DNA of 39,745 nucleotides from Syntrophomonadaceae bacterium (GTDB lineage Bacteria > Bacillota > Dethiobacteria > DTU022 > PWGO01), in the NCBI GenBank assembly GCA_003550565.1, contig PUKQ01000243.1, positions 1 to 39,745 on the forward strand, given 5' to 3'. Both the position numbers and the translations under genes were made by a program. Below are positions 8,517 through 16,029 of this stretch, piece after piece; the stretch's first letter is position 1; each line of letters starts with the position of its first letter. The notes beneath the pieces are model-generated. The model did no database searches, was not told the origin of the DNA, and saw only the letters and a program-made list of their open reading frames with translations.

Positions 8517-9185
8517 TTGTATTTTCTGGATGCTGCCCAGTTGGAACCGGGTCGGGAATTGATATTATCGCGTATCCCCAATGAATTATCCCGCCGGCAG
8601 GAAATTGATTATTATATAGATTTAGCCTTCGAAGTTATGGAACTGCAAGGTGTTTATTGCTCTGCGCGGGTGAAAGAAAAAAAATATTCACAGGTAAAAA
8701 TTGAGAATGTTTGGCTTGATAGCCGCGTCTTGAGAGTGAATTTGGAAAATGCTCGCGAGGTGTTTCCATACCTTATAACATGCGGCGAAAAGTTTGATCA
8801 GTGGTATGCCGGGCAGAAATTTTTACAAAAATACTACCTTGATGTGGTAGGTAGTGCTATAGTTTCCATGGCCCAAGAATCTATGATGAGATTTATTGAA
8901 GAAAATCATGCCATTGATAATTCTGCGCGGATGAACCCGGGTTCTTTGCCGGATTGGCCTTTAGAACAGCAAAAATTACTTTTCACGCTCTTGGGCGAAC
9001 AAAATCTTTTAGAAAAATTAAATGTTTATTTGACCAAAGATTGTTTGATGCGCCCCACAAAATCTGTGTCGGGTATAATATTTCCCACGGAGCATGACTT
9101 TGAAAGCTGCAAATTATGCGCCCGGAAAGACTGCCCCGGAAGGAAAGCAGATTATGATCCCTGCCTGGAAGATTACTATAAATAA
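8517..9185 (+). CDS. MetH-activation-domain-like protein (corrinoid reactivation fold)
   Basis: A 222-residue protein resembling stand-alone proteins annotated as B12-dependent methionine synthase activation domain. The diagnostic parts are PYLITCGEKFDQW, a helix with DVVGSAIVSMAQESM, NPGSLPDWPLEQQKLLFTLLG, and MRPTKSVSGIIFP followed by Cys198-x2-Cys201-x4-Cys206, a possible metal or Fe-S site. In MetH this domain binds the methyl donor and reductant to reactivate the cobalamin. No corrinoid protein or methyltransferase is encoded nearby, so its partner is unknown. The start is TTG at 8517, eight bases after a perfect GGAGGAGG (8501-8508). The ATG at 8513 is out of frame and only four bases from that site, and would give a 23-residue peptide. 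Confidence 0.8.
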   Translation: MYFLDAAQLEPGRELILSRIPNELSRRQEIDYYIDLAFEVMELQGVYCSARVKEKKYSQVKIENVWLDSRVLRVNLENAREVFPYLITCGEKFDQWYAGQKFLQKYYLDVVGSAIVSMAQESMMRFIEENHAIDNSARMNPGSLPDWPLEQQKLLFTLLGEQNLLEKLNVYLTKDCLMRPTKSVSGIIFPTEHDFESCKLCARKDCPGRKADYDPCLEDYYK

Positions 9186-9297
9186 TTTTCTGGCTTTTTA
9201 AACTACTGGAGAAAAGCAGGAACATACTCCTTTAAGGCAGAAATAATATTTAAATAAAAAAAATTGCATAGAGAAATATATTTAGGAGGAAAATGAA

Positions 9298-10548
9298 TTG
9301 TATGACTATCTTTTAAATGCAAAACAATTAAAGATGCGCGATGAAGTTAGGGATTTTGTAAAACAGGTACCCAGACAAATGATAGTGGACATGGATGAAG
9401 AGAATATCCGTTTTCCCAAAGAATTTTTACAGGAAGCGGGGCGTCGTAATCTCTTGGGCTGTCGTTATCCTCAAAAGTGGGGAGGGCGTGATTTAGATTG
9501 GCCCACTACTGCTATGATTATGGAAGAAGTTGGGACCCTGGGGTATATTTTTGCTTGTACTTTCGGAGTGGGTGCTGAGTTGGTTTGTGATGCCATAATT
9601 CAACACGGGACCGATTTTCAAAAAGAAAAGTATGTTAAACCTCTGTTAGCGGGAGAAAAATTTGCTGCAGAGTGCCTTACGGAACCACGGGGAGGTTCGG
9701 ACTTTTTTGGCGCCACGACCAAAGCGGAAGACAAAGGGGATCATTTTTTGCTTAACGGCCAGAAGAGATTTATTGTGGGTGCTGAAGGAGCAGATTTTTT
9801 CCTGGTATATGCCAGGACCAATACCGATCCCAATGCTTCACCTCAAGATGCCCTTACCTGTTTTATTGTGGATCGCACCGATGATGTAAGGGTAGATTAT
9901 ATTTATGGCCTTATGGGCTGCCGGGGCGGCGGAACCGGGCGCATTGTCTTTGATAATGTTAAAGTGCCAAAAGAAAATATAGTGGGAGAATTGAATGGAG
10001 CATACCCGGTTTTTAATACCATGATGATACCCGAGCGTTTGGGAACATCGGCGATGACACTCGGGCCTGCTCGTTCTGCCCTGGATGTAGCTACTCGTTA
10101 TACTTCTAAACGCAAGCAATTTGGCCAAACAATTAATCGATTTCAGGGAGTTAGCTTCCAGGTTGCCGATGCGGCAATGCTTGTGGATGCGTCCCGCTCT
10201 CAAGTTTATACTACTGCCCTGGCTGTGGAAGCCGGAATTGATTACAGGCGGATTCGCCGTTTAATTTGTGAAACTAAAAAGTTTGTAACCGAATCATGCC
10301 AGCAGGCAGTTAGGAACTGTATGCAGGTAATGGGCGGTATTGGTTACACTAATGTATATCCCATTGAGCGCCATTCCAGAGATTTAGGCCTGGCATCTAT
10401 CTGGGTGGGCACAAATGAAGTTATGTCTGTGGTAGCTGCCCATGAGTGGTACCGGGAATGTGGAATGAATAAAGAGACTACATGGGAAAGAAATTATGAA
10501 AACGATGCCGCAGAAGCAGATGCTGAAGATGAAAAAATTTATGAGTAA
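9298..10548 (+). CDS. Acyl-CoA dehydrogenase with relocated catalytic glutamate
   Basis: A 416-residue acyl-CoA dehydrogenase, the normal family length. FAD-binding segments are present: AAECLTEPRGGSD (about 123-135), YTSKRKQFGQTINRFQ (268-283) and the C-terminal MGGIGYTNVYPIERHSRD. The usual catalytic glutamate in the YEGT motif is missing: the sequence reads IWVGTNE, with Val370 in its place. A glutamate does occur in PERLG (Glu246), the position used by isovaleryl-CoA and long-chain acyl-CoA dehydrogenases. The protein should form an FAD tetramer in the cytoplasm that oxidises a CoA thioester and passes electrons to EtfAB, encoded in the same cluster. The start is TTG at 9298, eight bases after AGGAGG. 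A nearby ATG at 9293 is out of frame. Confidence 0.92.
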   Translation: MYDYLLNAKQLKMRDEVRDFVKQVPRQMIVDMDEENIRFPKEFLQEAGRRNLLGCRYPQKWGGRDLDWPTTAMIMEEVGTLGYIFACTFGVGAELVCDAIIQHGTDFQKEKYVKPLLAGEKFAAECLTEPRGGSDFFGATTKAEDKGDHFLLNGQKRFIVGAEGADFFLVYARTNTDPNASPQDALTCFIVDRTDDVRVDYIYGLMGCRGGGTGRIVFDNVKVPKENIVGELNGAYPVFNTMMIPERLGTSAMTLGPARSALDVATRYTSKRKQFGQTINRFQGVSFQVADAAMLVDASRSQVYTTALAVEAGIDYRRIRRLICETKKFVTESCQQAVRNCMQVMGGIGYTNVYPIERHSRDLGLASIWVGTNEVMSVVAAHEWYRECGMNKETTWERNYENDAAEADAEDEKIYE

Positions 10549-10612
10549 TAAGCATGAGCAATAAACGTGCGAATAAAAGACACCAAACCGTAGACTTATT
10601 TTATGATTTGAG

Positions 10613-10655
10613 AATAAGCAAGCTTGAAAGGCTAATACTTTCAAGCTTGCTTATT
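10613..10655. terminator. Bidirectional hairpin terminator, 18-bp perfect stem
   Basis: AATAAGCAAGCTTGAAAG (10613-10630) is perfectly complementary to 10638-10655, around a 7-base loop. It sits between the convergent acyl-CoA dehydrogenase and PAP2 genes. A TTATTTT run belongs to the right arm and its flank, giving U-rich RNA for rightward transcription. The PAP2 stop codon (10641-10643) and its last codons lie inside the right arm. Confidence 0.88.
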
Positions 10656-11639
10656 TTCACGGGCGGCAAGCCCGATGCTTGCAAATAAGAGGGGTGCCAG
10701 GAAAGTGACCCAGAATCCCGCAAGAGCGTAACGAATAAAGCCCAGGGCAATAACGTCGGATGGAAGGAAACTACTTAATCCCATTACTATGCCGAACAAG
10801 ACAACTGCTCCCATCAAAGATTTGATAATATGTTGGTACCATTTACCTTGAGGCGAAAAGGCAATCAATTTTCTTTCCAGAACATACCCGATACTTATAC
10901 CCGCTAGATAACCCATAAGCCTGGTTATATCATCGGGTAAAAGAATAGTCAGAATTACGGGAACAACAATGGAAATTATTAACAAAGCGGGAAAAGTAAA
11001 TTTTTCCACCCAGCCTTTTTCTACAAAGAGAGCACTAAGCCATACAAAAAGCGCCAGGAAAATAAATCCTAACACCAGTCCTCCCAATACATCACTTACG
11101 AAATGATACCCCAAAATTAGCCGGGAAAAGCCAATTAAAACAATAATGATAACTGCCCAGGTCCAAAAAGCGGTGGACCTTAGCCTTACGGCCAGGTAGC
11201 CCCAAACCGTTAAGGCTGTCAGGGTATGCCCGCTGGGGAAAGCGTCGTTTCCCGGATGTTCAATTCCTAAATCCGGGCGAGGTATGCCGAAAAAGTCTTT
11301 AAAGTAAAATGTGTAGGCTGCGGACAGCAATAACACTACCGCTGTCCAGAAAGCTAATGATTTATGCACACACCAAAGTAAGATGGAAATAAATATCATG
11401 TAAAATTCGTCATCACCCAGGAAGGTAATGCCGCGGAAGAGATATTCCACCGACACCCTTTCCGCTTGAAAATAAAAAAGCGGCTCAATAAGTTTTTGAA
11501 GCCCCAAGAATTCCCAATAAATAATTAAGATTGCTGCTATGGCCGCCATGATTAACCAGCAAAAAAGCCGCCAGTAAAATTCGGTTTTGCGATTTTCCGA
11601 AAAATAAGTATGGCTTACAGTAGGAACTCTCACGTTCAT
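10641..11639 (-). CDS. PAP2-family membrane phosphatase
   Basis: A 332-residue membrane protein with all three PAP2 motifs: KDFFGIPRP (KX6RP), PSGH, and SRLILGYHFVSDVLGG (SRX5HX3D). These carry the phosphate-binding Arg/Lys and the two catalytic His residues. Hydrophobic segments occur near residues 23-42, 80-105, 140-160, 162-200, 215-235 and 270-330. The last four or so lie beyond the phosphatase core, making this longer than a minimal PAP2 protein of about 200 residues. The active site should face outwards, acting on phosphatidic acid, undecaprenyl diphosphate or similar lipid phosphates. Good AAGGAGGGTT precedes the ATG. The gene is alone, converges on the etf cluster, and its final codons (ENKQA-stop) are embedded in the shared terminator stem. 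Confidence 0.9.
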   Translation of the reverse strand: MNVRVPTVSHTYFSENRKTEFYWRLFCWLIMAAIAAILIIYWEFLGLQKLIEPLFYFQAERVSVEYLFRGITFLGDDEFYMIFISILLWCVHKSLAFWTAVVLLLSAAYTFYFKDFFGIPRPDLGIEHPGNDAFPSGHTLTALTVWGYLAVRLRSTAFWTWAVIIIVLIGFSRLILGYHFVSDVLGGLVLGFIFLALFVWLSALFVEKGWVEKFTFPALLIISIVVPVILTILLPDDITRLMGYLAGISIGYVLERKLIAFSPQGKWYQHIIKSLMGAVVLFGIVMGLSSFLPSDVIALGFIRYALAGFWVTFLAPLLFASIGLAARENKQA

Positions 11640-12043
11640 AACCCTCCTTAACAGTTTGGATTCTTAAGGCTGTTTTATGCAAAGGAGCTATGGCAACTGC
11701 TGCTTTCCAGCACTTAAGTATTGAATATATCGTGAAAAATACTTAAATTTATATTATCCTATCACGACTCCGGGAGCAAGTCAATTAATGCAGATCTTAA
11801 TATTTATTTTGAAGGATTATAAAGTCCATAAAATAAAAAGGTATGTAATCGTCTTATATAATAAATGTCCTCATACAGAATGATTTTTTAGTTTTAAAAA
11901 AAGGATTTTAAAAGGTATGTAAAGAATCTTATATGGTACGGAAAGATTAATAAATTTTTAAGCTGAGGCACATTTTGGGAGAAGACGGGCGTGTAAATGT
12001 GAATGCTCATATAAACGTAATTTACAGAAAGGAGGGAAATTAG
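11640..12043. other. Divergent intergenic region with a 13-base direct repeat
   Basis: This 404-base A/T-rich region lies between the leftward PAP2 gene and the rightward HTH/phasin-like gene, and must hold both promoters. Its one clear structure is an imperfect direct repeat, listed separately. I find no small gene or RNA element that I can support. Confidence 0.4.
11836..11934. repeat. Two-copy direct repeat upstream of the HTH/phasin-like gene
   Basis: AAAAGGTATGTAA occurs at 11836-11848 and again at 11910-11922. Each copy is followed four or five bases later by CTTATAT (11853-11859 and 11928-11934). The copies are 74-75 bases apart, close to seven helical turns, and lie 110-210 bases ahead of the gene at 12044. 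This could be a pair of regulator sites or a duplicated promoter segment. Confidence 0.5.
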
Positions 12044-12781
12044 ATGCCATCAAAAGATTATTCCAAGAAGGAAGCTGCAGATCTTTTAGGAACTACACCG
12101 GATGCGATACAAAAACGGATCAAGCGTAACAAAATAGAGGCTTATAAAAATGAAAAAGGCCACTGGCGAGTTGTTTTAGATGATAAAGAAATTAATAAAA
12201 AACAAAGTTCTGCCAAAAGCGGGGCAAAGAGTAAAGCTAAGAAATCAACCGGTACTTCTTCAAGCCGGAAGACCGGTAAAAAAGCTGCTTCAGGGAGCGC
12301 TGCCGGCCAAAAGGCTGCTTCCAGCAGTAGTGGTGAAAAATCTGTATCACCTGAAGAAACAGTTGCCACAGTTACAGAAGAAGAAACGCCTAAAAGCCCG
12401 GTATTTAGCAGGCATACCCAGGATATTAATCTGAATGAACAAACTCAACGGGGAAGTGCTGCAAAGTTGAATTATTTAATGAAAGGGGGGCCTATTATGG
12501 TAGACGATTTAATTAACAAAGCTAAGGAAATGATTGATGAACTCAAGGAAAAAGCACCGGAATCTGTAGAGCACTTAATAGAAAAAGGTGAAATGCAAAG
12601 GGAAGAAGCTCGTAAAGTAACAGAAAGATTTACCGAAACAAAAGACGAAATAATAACGGAATATCAGGCGAAATTTGCCGAAATAATAGGTGGACTAAGG
12701 AATAAGGTTGTTACCAGAGAAGATATAGAGGAGCTTGATAGAAAAATTGAGGCTTTAAACCGTAAGTTGCAAGATATGTAA
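12044..12781 (+). CDS. HTH domain fused to phasin-like coiled coil through a Lys/Ala/Ser linker
   Basis: A 245-residue protein in three parts. Residues 6-46 form an excisionase/MerR-type helix-turn-helix (YSKKEAADLLGTTPDAIQKR, then RNKIEAYKNEKGHWRVV). Residues 50-100 are a low-complexity Lys/Ser/Ala/Gly linker resembling histone H1 or AlgP/PhaF tails. Residues 152-245 are a charged coiled coil (VDDLINKAKEMIDELKEKAP and onward) like short phasin-family or PHA-granule regulator proteins. Met152 is preceded by AAAGGGGGG at a good distance, so the C-terminal 94 residues may also be made alone. The first ATG follows AAAGGAGGGAAATTAG. The protein may link DNA to polymer granules or condense the nucleoid, but the function is inference. 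A hairpin terminator follows the gene. Confidence 0.78.
   Translation: MPSKDYSKKEAADLLGTTPDAIQKRIKRNKIEAYKNEKGHWRVVLDDKEINKKQSSAKSGAKSKAKKSTGTSSSRKTGKKAASGSAAGQKAASSSSGEKSVSPEETVATVTEEETPKSPVFSRHTQDINLNEQTQRGSAAKLNYLMKGGPIMVDDLINKAKEMIDELKEKAPESVEHLIEKGEMQREEARKVTERFTETKDEIITEYQAKFAEIIGGLRNKVVTREDIEELDRKIEALNRKLQDM
12482..12499 (+). promoter_or_regulatory. Internal ribosome binding site and start codon in the phasin-like gene
   Basis: AAAGGGGGG ends at 12490 and the in-frame ATG at 12497 (codon 152) follows after six bases. This is exactly where the phasin-like domain begins. It could direct a separate 94-residue product, or be the relic of an ancestral stand-alone phasin gene. Confidence 0.45.
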
Positions 12782-12810
12782 AAATTATTTTTTGAGGAGT
12801 TGTTTGCAAA

Positions 12811-12852
12811 AGCGAGGTAAGCGTTTTAAAAGCCGCTGCCTCGTTTTTGTTT
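12811..12852 (+). terminator. Rho-independent terminator after the HTH/phasin-like gene
   Basis: CGAGG (12813-12817) pairs with CCTCG (12839-12843) and inner GCG (12821-12823) with CGC (12834-12836), around an A/T loop. TTTTTGTTT follows directly. The stem has a small internal mismatch. Confidence 0.7.
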
Positions 12853-12940
12853 AAAAACAAGCAAGTATTTAGATAGATAATCAACGCATAAGTTCTCAAA
12901 TTTAGCAGCATATTATAGTACTTTAATTTTAAAGAGTGGA

Positions 12941-13771
12941 GTGATGAACTCAGTTATGGATGATTCCCCATATTTAAGAAGTCATGGTTTTTTAGCCAAT
13001 GTTAAAAGGCCCGTCATGGTTGCGCACCGAGGGGCATCCGGTGAATATCCCGAAAATACCATTCCTTCTTTTGAGGCTGCTTTAGAGAGTGGTGCCGATG
13101 TTTTAGAAATGGATGCCAGGCTAACTGCTGATAACGAAGTAGTGCTTGTACATGATAGAGATGTAGGGAGAACTACTGATGGAGAGGCCAGGGTAAATGA
13201 GTTAACCCTGGAAGAAATCAAAAATCTGGATGCAGGCTACAAGTTTGAACGTGAGGGCAGTTATCCTTTTCGAGATAAAGGGATAAAAGTTCCTGCTTTA
13301 TATGAAGTTATGGAAAGGTTTCCCGGGCAGGAAATGGTGATAGAAATAAAAGAGTTCGAAGATGAAGAAATTGTGCAAAAGATTGCCGAGCTTATCAAAC
13401 ATTATGGATTGGATGACAAAGTTTTGATAACCAGCGCGAGCGATCCTTTGCTGCAAAGCTTTAGGGATATTATGCCCTCAGTGCCCACATGTGGAGGAAT
13501 AAGAGAAAGCCTTATATTTTATTTGCTTGCCCACATGGGCGCTGCAAGGTGGGTGGAATGGGCTTTTGACTGTCTTTTTGTAGTTCCGGGTTTTGGGATG
13601 TTAACCGAGTCCTTTAAAATTGATGCTCGTCTGGCCGGCTTGCATATTTATGTGTGGACTATCAACGACAGAGATGAAATGCACACACTCTTAGAAGATG
13701 GAGTCGAAGGCATATTAACCAATTATCCGGCAATTCTGGCTGAAGTAGTAACCCGGGGAGGTTTCAAATAA
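12941..13771 (+). CDS. Glycerophosphodiester phosphodiesterase
   Basis: A 276-residue GDPD-family TIM barrel of normal length. Visible active-site residues are His29-Arg30 in VAHRGASGEYPENT, Glu56 and Asp58 in LEMDARLT, and His71 in VLVHD. The C-terminal GLHIYVWTIND and VEGILTNYPAIL are also typical. It hydrolyses glycerophosphodiesters to glycerol-3-phosphate and an alcohol, which would feed the GlpA-like dehydrogenase near 27 kb. There is no signal peptide, so it acts in the cytoplasm. The start is uncertain: GTG at 12941, ATG at 12944 and ATG at 12956 are all in frame, with only GAG/GGAG upstream. The core begins about residue 22, so any of these gives a complete domain. Confidence 0.92.
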   Translation: MMNSVMDDSPYLRSHGFLANVKRPVMVAHRGASGEYPENTIPSFEAALESGADVLEMDARLTADNEVVLVHDRDVGRTTDGEARVNELTLEEIKNLDAGYKFEREGSYPFRDKGIKVPALYEVMERFPGQEMVIEIKEFEDEEIVQKIAELIKHYGLDDKVLITSASDPLLQSFRDIMPSVPTCGGIRESLIFYLLAHMGAARWVEWAFDCLFVVPGFGMLTESFKIDARLAGLHIYVWTINDRDEMHTLLEDGVEGILTNYPAILAEVVTRGGFK

Positions 13772-13775
13772 TAAG

Positions 13776-13806
13776 GTCCATAACATTTAATGTATATGGT
13801 TTTTAT
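13776..13806. terminator. Hairpin terminator between convergent genes
   Basis: CCATAACAT (13778-13786) pairs with ATGTATATGG (13790-13799) with a single-base bulge and a 3-base loop. TTTTTAT follows, serving the GDPD gene. The leftward hydrolase gene ends 70 bases further on. Confidence 0.6.
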
Positions 13807-13844
13807 CTGGTAAGTGGAGGTATTTTAACTAAATTATTTGATTT

Positions 13845-15047
13845 TTATTTCTGATATTTGTCTTTTAGCCATTCGGCAGTGGGCTTCCAAACTTGCTCAC
13901 AAGCATTATTACCCACAATGATGTCTATGTGGCCGGCTATATTTGAGCGGACAAGGTTATCAGGATCATCGGGTGCTATAACTTCACGGGCTAAAAAGAT
14001 ACTATCGGGAGTGGCGATTAGATCGTCAGTTCCGTAAAAAAACAAGAAATTTTTATCTTTATATCTCATGAGGCGCAATTGTTTGAGATAGTTTGAAATT
14101 TCTTCTTGTTTGGTGTTTCCACCTTTATGCACAAAGTTAAGGAAGAATTTTTGTAGTTCCTTGGGCATAGGTTCGCTTATTTGTCCCAGTAGCGTGCGGA
14201 TAGTAGCGTTATTAATATTCATGGGGTTAAAAAGATAAGGAGATATTAAATTGAAGCGGACAAACCAGTCCGGAAGTGTACGTATAGTGCGGGTCAAAGG
14301 TACCATATTTTGCGCAAGATTACCCAGGACAGCATCTTCTTCAAAGCCCAGTAGTGTTGAAGTAAAATTAATATAACGAATAAACCTGAAAAATAATTTA
14401 TTTAAAGCCATGGGACTGGAAATAGTTACCAGGTTTTTAATAGGGTTATCCGCATTTTTGGCAAAGTATGAATATGCTGTCATTCCACCTAAACTGTAGC
14501 CAATCCAGGATATTTCTTTATGACCGCTATATTGGCACACAAAATCAATGATTCCCGGAATTTCTTCATTCACCAAATTTTTATAACTATAATTTGCAGT
14601 AATACGGTAACGTTTTTGGTAGTAAATGCTGTTTTCGCAGTGTTGACTTACATAACGGTTATAAATCCTTTCAGCATAACCCGGATGATATAAATATACA
14701 TCGAAGCCTTCCGCAGCCAAAAGGTTTGCAAATGACTTATTGTGATCCATATGAAAACAATTGCCTTCATTGTCGATGCGGAAGAGGTTAGCATTGGTAG
14801 AAACTCCCGGGGTCATAATTACCGGGCCGTATCTCGATAGATTTTTCGCAGTTGAGTAGATATGCTTGATAAAAATATCACAGTTTTGCAAATGAGCTAT
14901 CAAGTCTTCAGCCACCAGGTAATAAGGCGCTGCCGGAGGTTTCGCATCCACCAGTTTTTTGTTTCTTGACCAACTAAAAGCATTTATTTTTGGCATAATT
15001 TTTTTATTTAGAGATTCCATGACTATTGTTATTTTGTCCCTATCCAA
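13845..15047 (-). CDS. Alpha/beta hydrolase (acid-lipase / PHA-synthase-like)
   Basis: An alpha/beta hydrolase of about 400 residues. The nucleophile elbow is WIGYSLGGM (Ser185 counting from the longest start). A plausible acid is in FFYGTDDLIATPDS and the His in NIAGHIDII, completing a Ser-Asp-His triad. The N-terminal segment PVIMTPGVSTNANLF, the DHNKSFANLLAAEGFDVYLYHPGY region and the EEIPGIIDFV stretch resemble acid lipases and PhaC-like proteins. A true PHA synthase would have Cys, not Ser, at the elbow. The start is doubtful: TTG at 15047 gives 400 residues, but ATG at 15020 (391 residues) avoids overlap with a small upstream frame. Neither has a good ribosome site. Its nearness to the phasin-like gene may hint at lipid or polyester inclusion turnover. 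Confidence 0.8.
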   Translation of the reverse strand: MDRDKITIVMESLNKKIMPKINAFSWSRNKKLVDAKPPAAPYYLVAEDLIAHLQNCDIFIKHIYSTAKNLSRYGPVIMTPGVSTNANLFRIDNEGNCFHMDHNKSFANLLAAEGFDVYLYHPGYAERIYNRYVSQHCENSIYYQKRYRITANYSYKNLVNEEIPGIIDFVCQYSGHKEISWIGYSLGGMTAYSYFAKNADNPIKNLVTISSPMALNKLFFRFIRYINFTSTLLGFEEDAVLGNLAQNMVPLTRTIRTLPDWFVRFNLISPYLFNPMNINNATIRTLLGQISEPMPKELQKFFLNFVHKGGNTKQEEISNYLKQLRLMRYKDKNFLFFYGTDDLIATPDSIFLAREVIAPDDPDNLVRSNIAGHIDIIVGNNACEQVWKPTAEWLKDKYQK

Positions 15048-15130
15048 GCTTCATCAGTTTGCCGGGGAACAGTTTTATCTTTTTCATCTTTAAACCCTGA
15101 GCGCATTTCCTCAAAGAAGAGAATGGCCAT
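15029..15130 (-). CDS. Possible 33-codon leader ORF or gene remnant
   Basis: From the ATG at 15130 the leftward frame reads a 33-residue peptide starting MAILFFEEMRSGFKDEKDK and ending eight bases before the hydrolase ATG at 15020. The composition is protein-like, and the frame stays open nine more codons upstream. No convincing ribosome binding site precedes it, and I recognise no family. It may be a leader peptide, a decayed gene end, or chance. Confidence 0.25.
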   Translation of the reverse strand: MAILFFEEMRSGFKDEKDKTVPRQTDEAWIGTK

Positions 15131-15276
15131 ATTGTGAGTTTGTTCCGCTTCGGCGGCTTACAATCCGTTCCCCTCTGGCGCAGCTTATTTGTTTGTGCCA
15201 TTATAAGTCATATTATTTTCAATATTACCATGTTTAATAAAGTCAGTCAATTTCACGCGGTGCAATAAATTAAAGC

Positions 15277-16029
15277 TCATTCCCACCATTCACCTAATTC
15301 AGATAATATGACTTCTAAATCGTCAACTTCCCCTTTAGCAGAAGAGGTTTTTATCTCTCTTTTGTCTGCTTCATGGAAGGCCTCTTCTATCGAGCCGCTA
15401 AACATAATTTGCCCACAACTTAGCAGGGCTAAGCGGTGGCAGAGCTGGGTAATTTCCCGCACATCATGGCTCGTGTAAATAATAGTTTTGCCCCAATGAG
15501 AAAGGGTATTTATAAAATCCACGATTTCTTTTTTAGATTTTATATCTACCCCCAGGGTGGGCTCGTCCATAATGAGCACCGAAGGATTGTGTATAAGTGC
15601 GACTCCAATATTAAGCCTTCTTTTCATTCCTTCCGATAATTGTTCAACCCTTTCGTTGAGGCGTTCCTGCAAGTCGATTATACCGGCAATATATTCTACA
15701 TGCTCAGTAGAAACTTTAGTGTCTGAGATGTTACCCCAAAATTTCAAGTTATCTTTGACCGTTAAAGACATATGCAATGCGATGCGTTGGGGGACATAGC
15801 TTATAATTTTTCGAATTTTTGACCTGTCTTTAAGCACGCTGTTGCCATCGATATAGATATCACCGGCTGTCGGGGTAATTACCGTGGCTATCATGCCTAA
15901 TATCGTGGATTTTCCAGCCCCGTTAGGGCCCATTAAACCAAATATTTCCCCCTTGTTTACCTGGAAGCTAACTTTGTTAACCACCGGTTTTTTACCGTAT
16001 TTCTTTGAAACTTCACGTACATCAATCAT
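15277..16029 (-). CDS. ABC transporter ATP-binding protein (ABC-2 export type)
   Basis: A 250-residue ATPase. Walker A is GPNGAGKS (about 35-42), the Q-loop is YVPQ, the signature is LSEGMKRR (a variant of LSGGM), Walker B is VLIMDEPTLGVD and the switch His is in TSHDV. This is the CcmA/DrrA/NatA type that powers ABC-2 exporters. Its ATG overlaps the end of the upstream permease gene by eight bases, so the two are coupled. It is the last gene of a leftward operon of four: anchored protein, permease, permease, ATPase. A short C-terminal extension (about 215-250, acidic) follows the core. The substrate is unknown. Confidence 0.93.
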   Translation of the reverse strand: MIDVREVSKKYGKKPVVNKVSFQVNKGEIFGLMGPNGAGKSTILGMIATVITPTAGDIYIDGNSVLKDRSKIRKIISYVPQRIALHMSLTVKDNLKFWGNISDTKVSTEHVEYIAGIIDLQERLNERVEQLSEGMKRRLNIGVALIHNPSVLIMDEPTLGVDIKSKKEIVDFINTLSHWGKTIIYTSHDVREITQLCHRLALLSCGQIMFSGSIEEAFHEADKREIKTSSAKGEVDDLEVILSELGEWWE

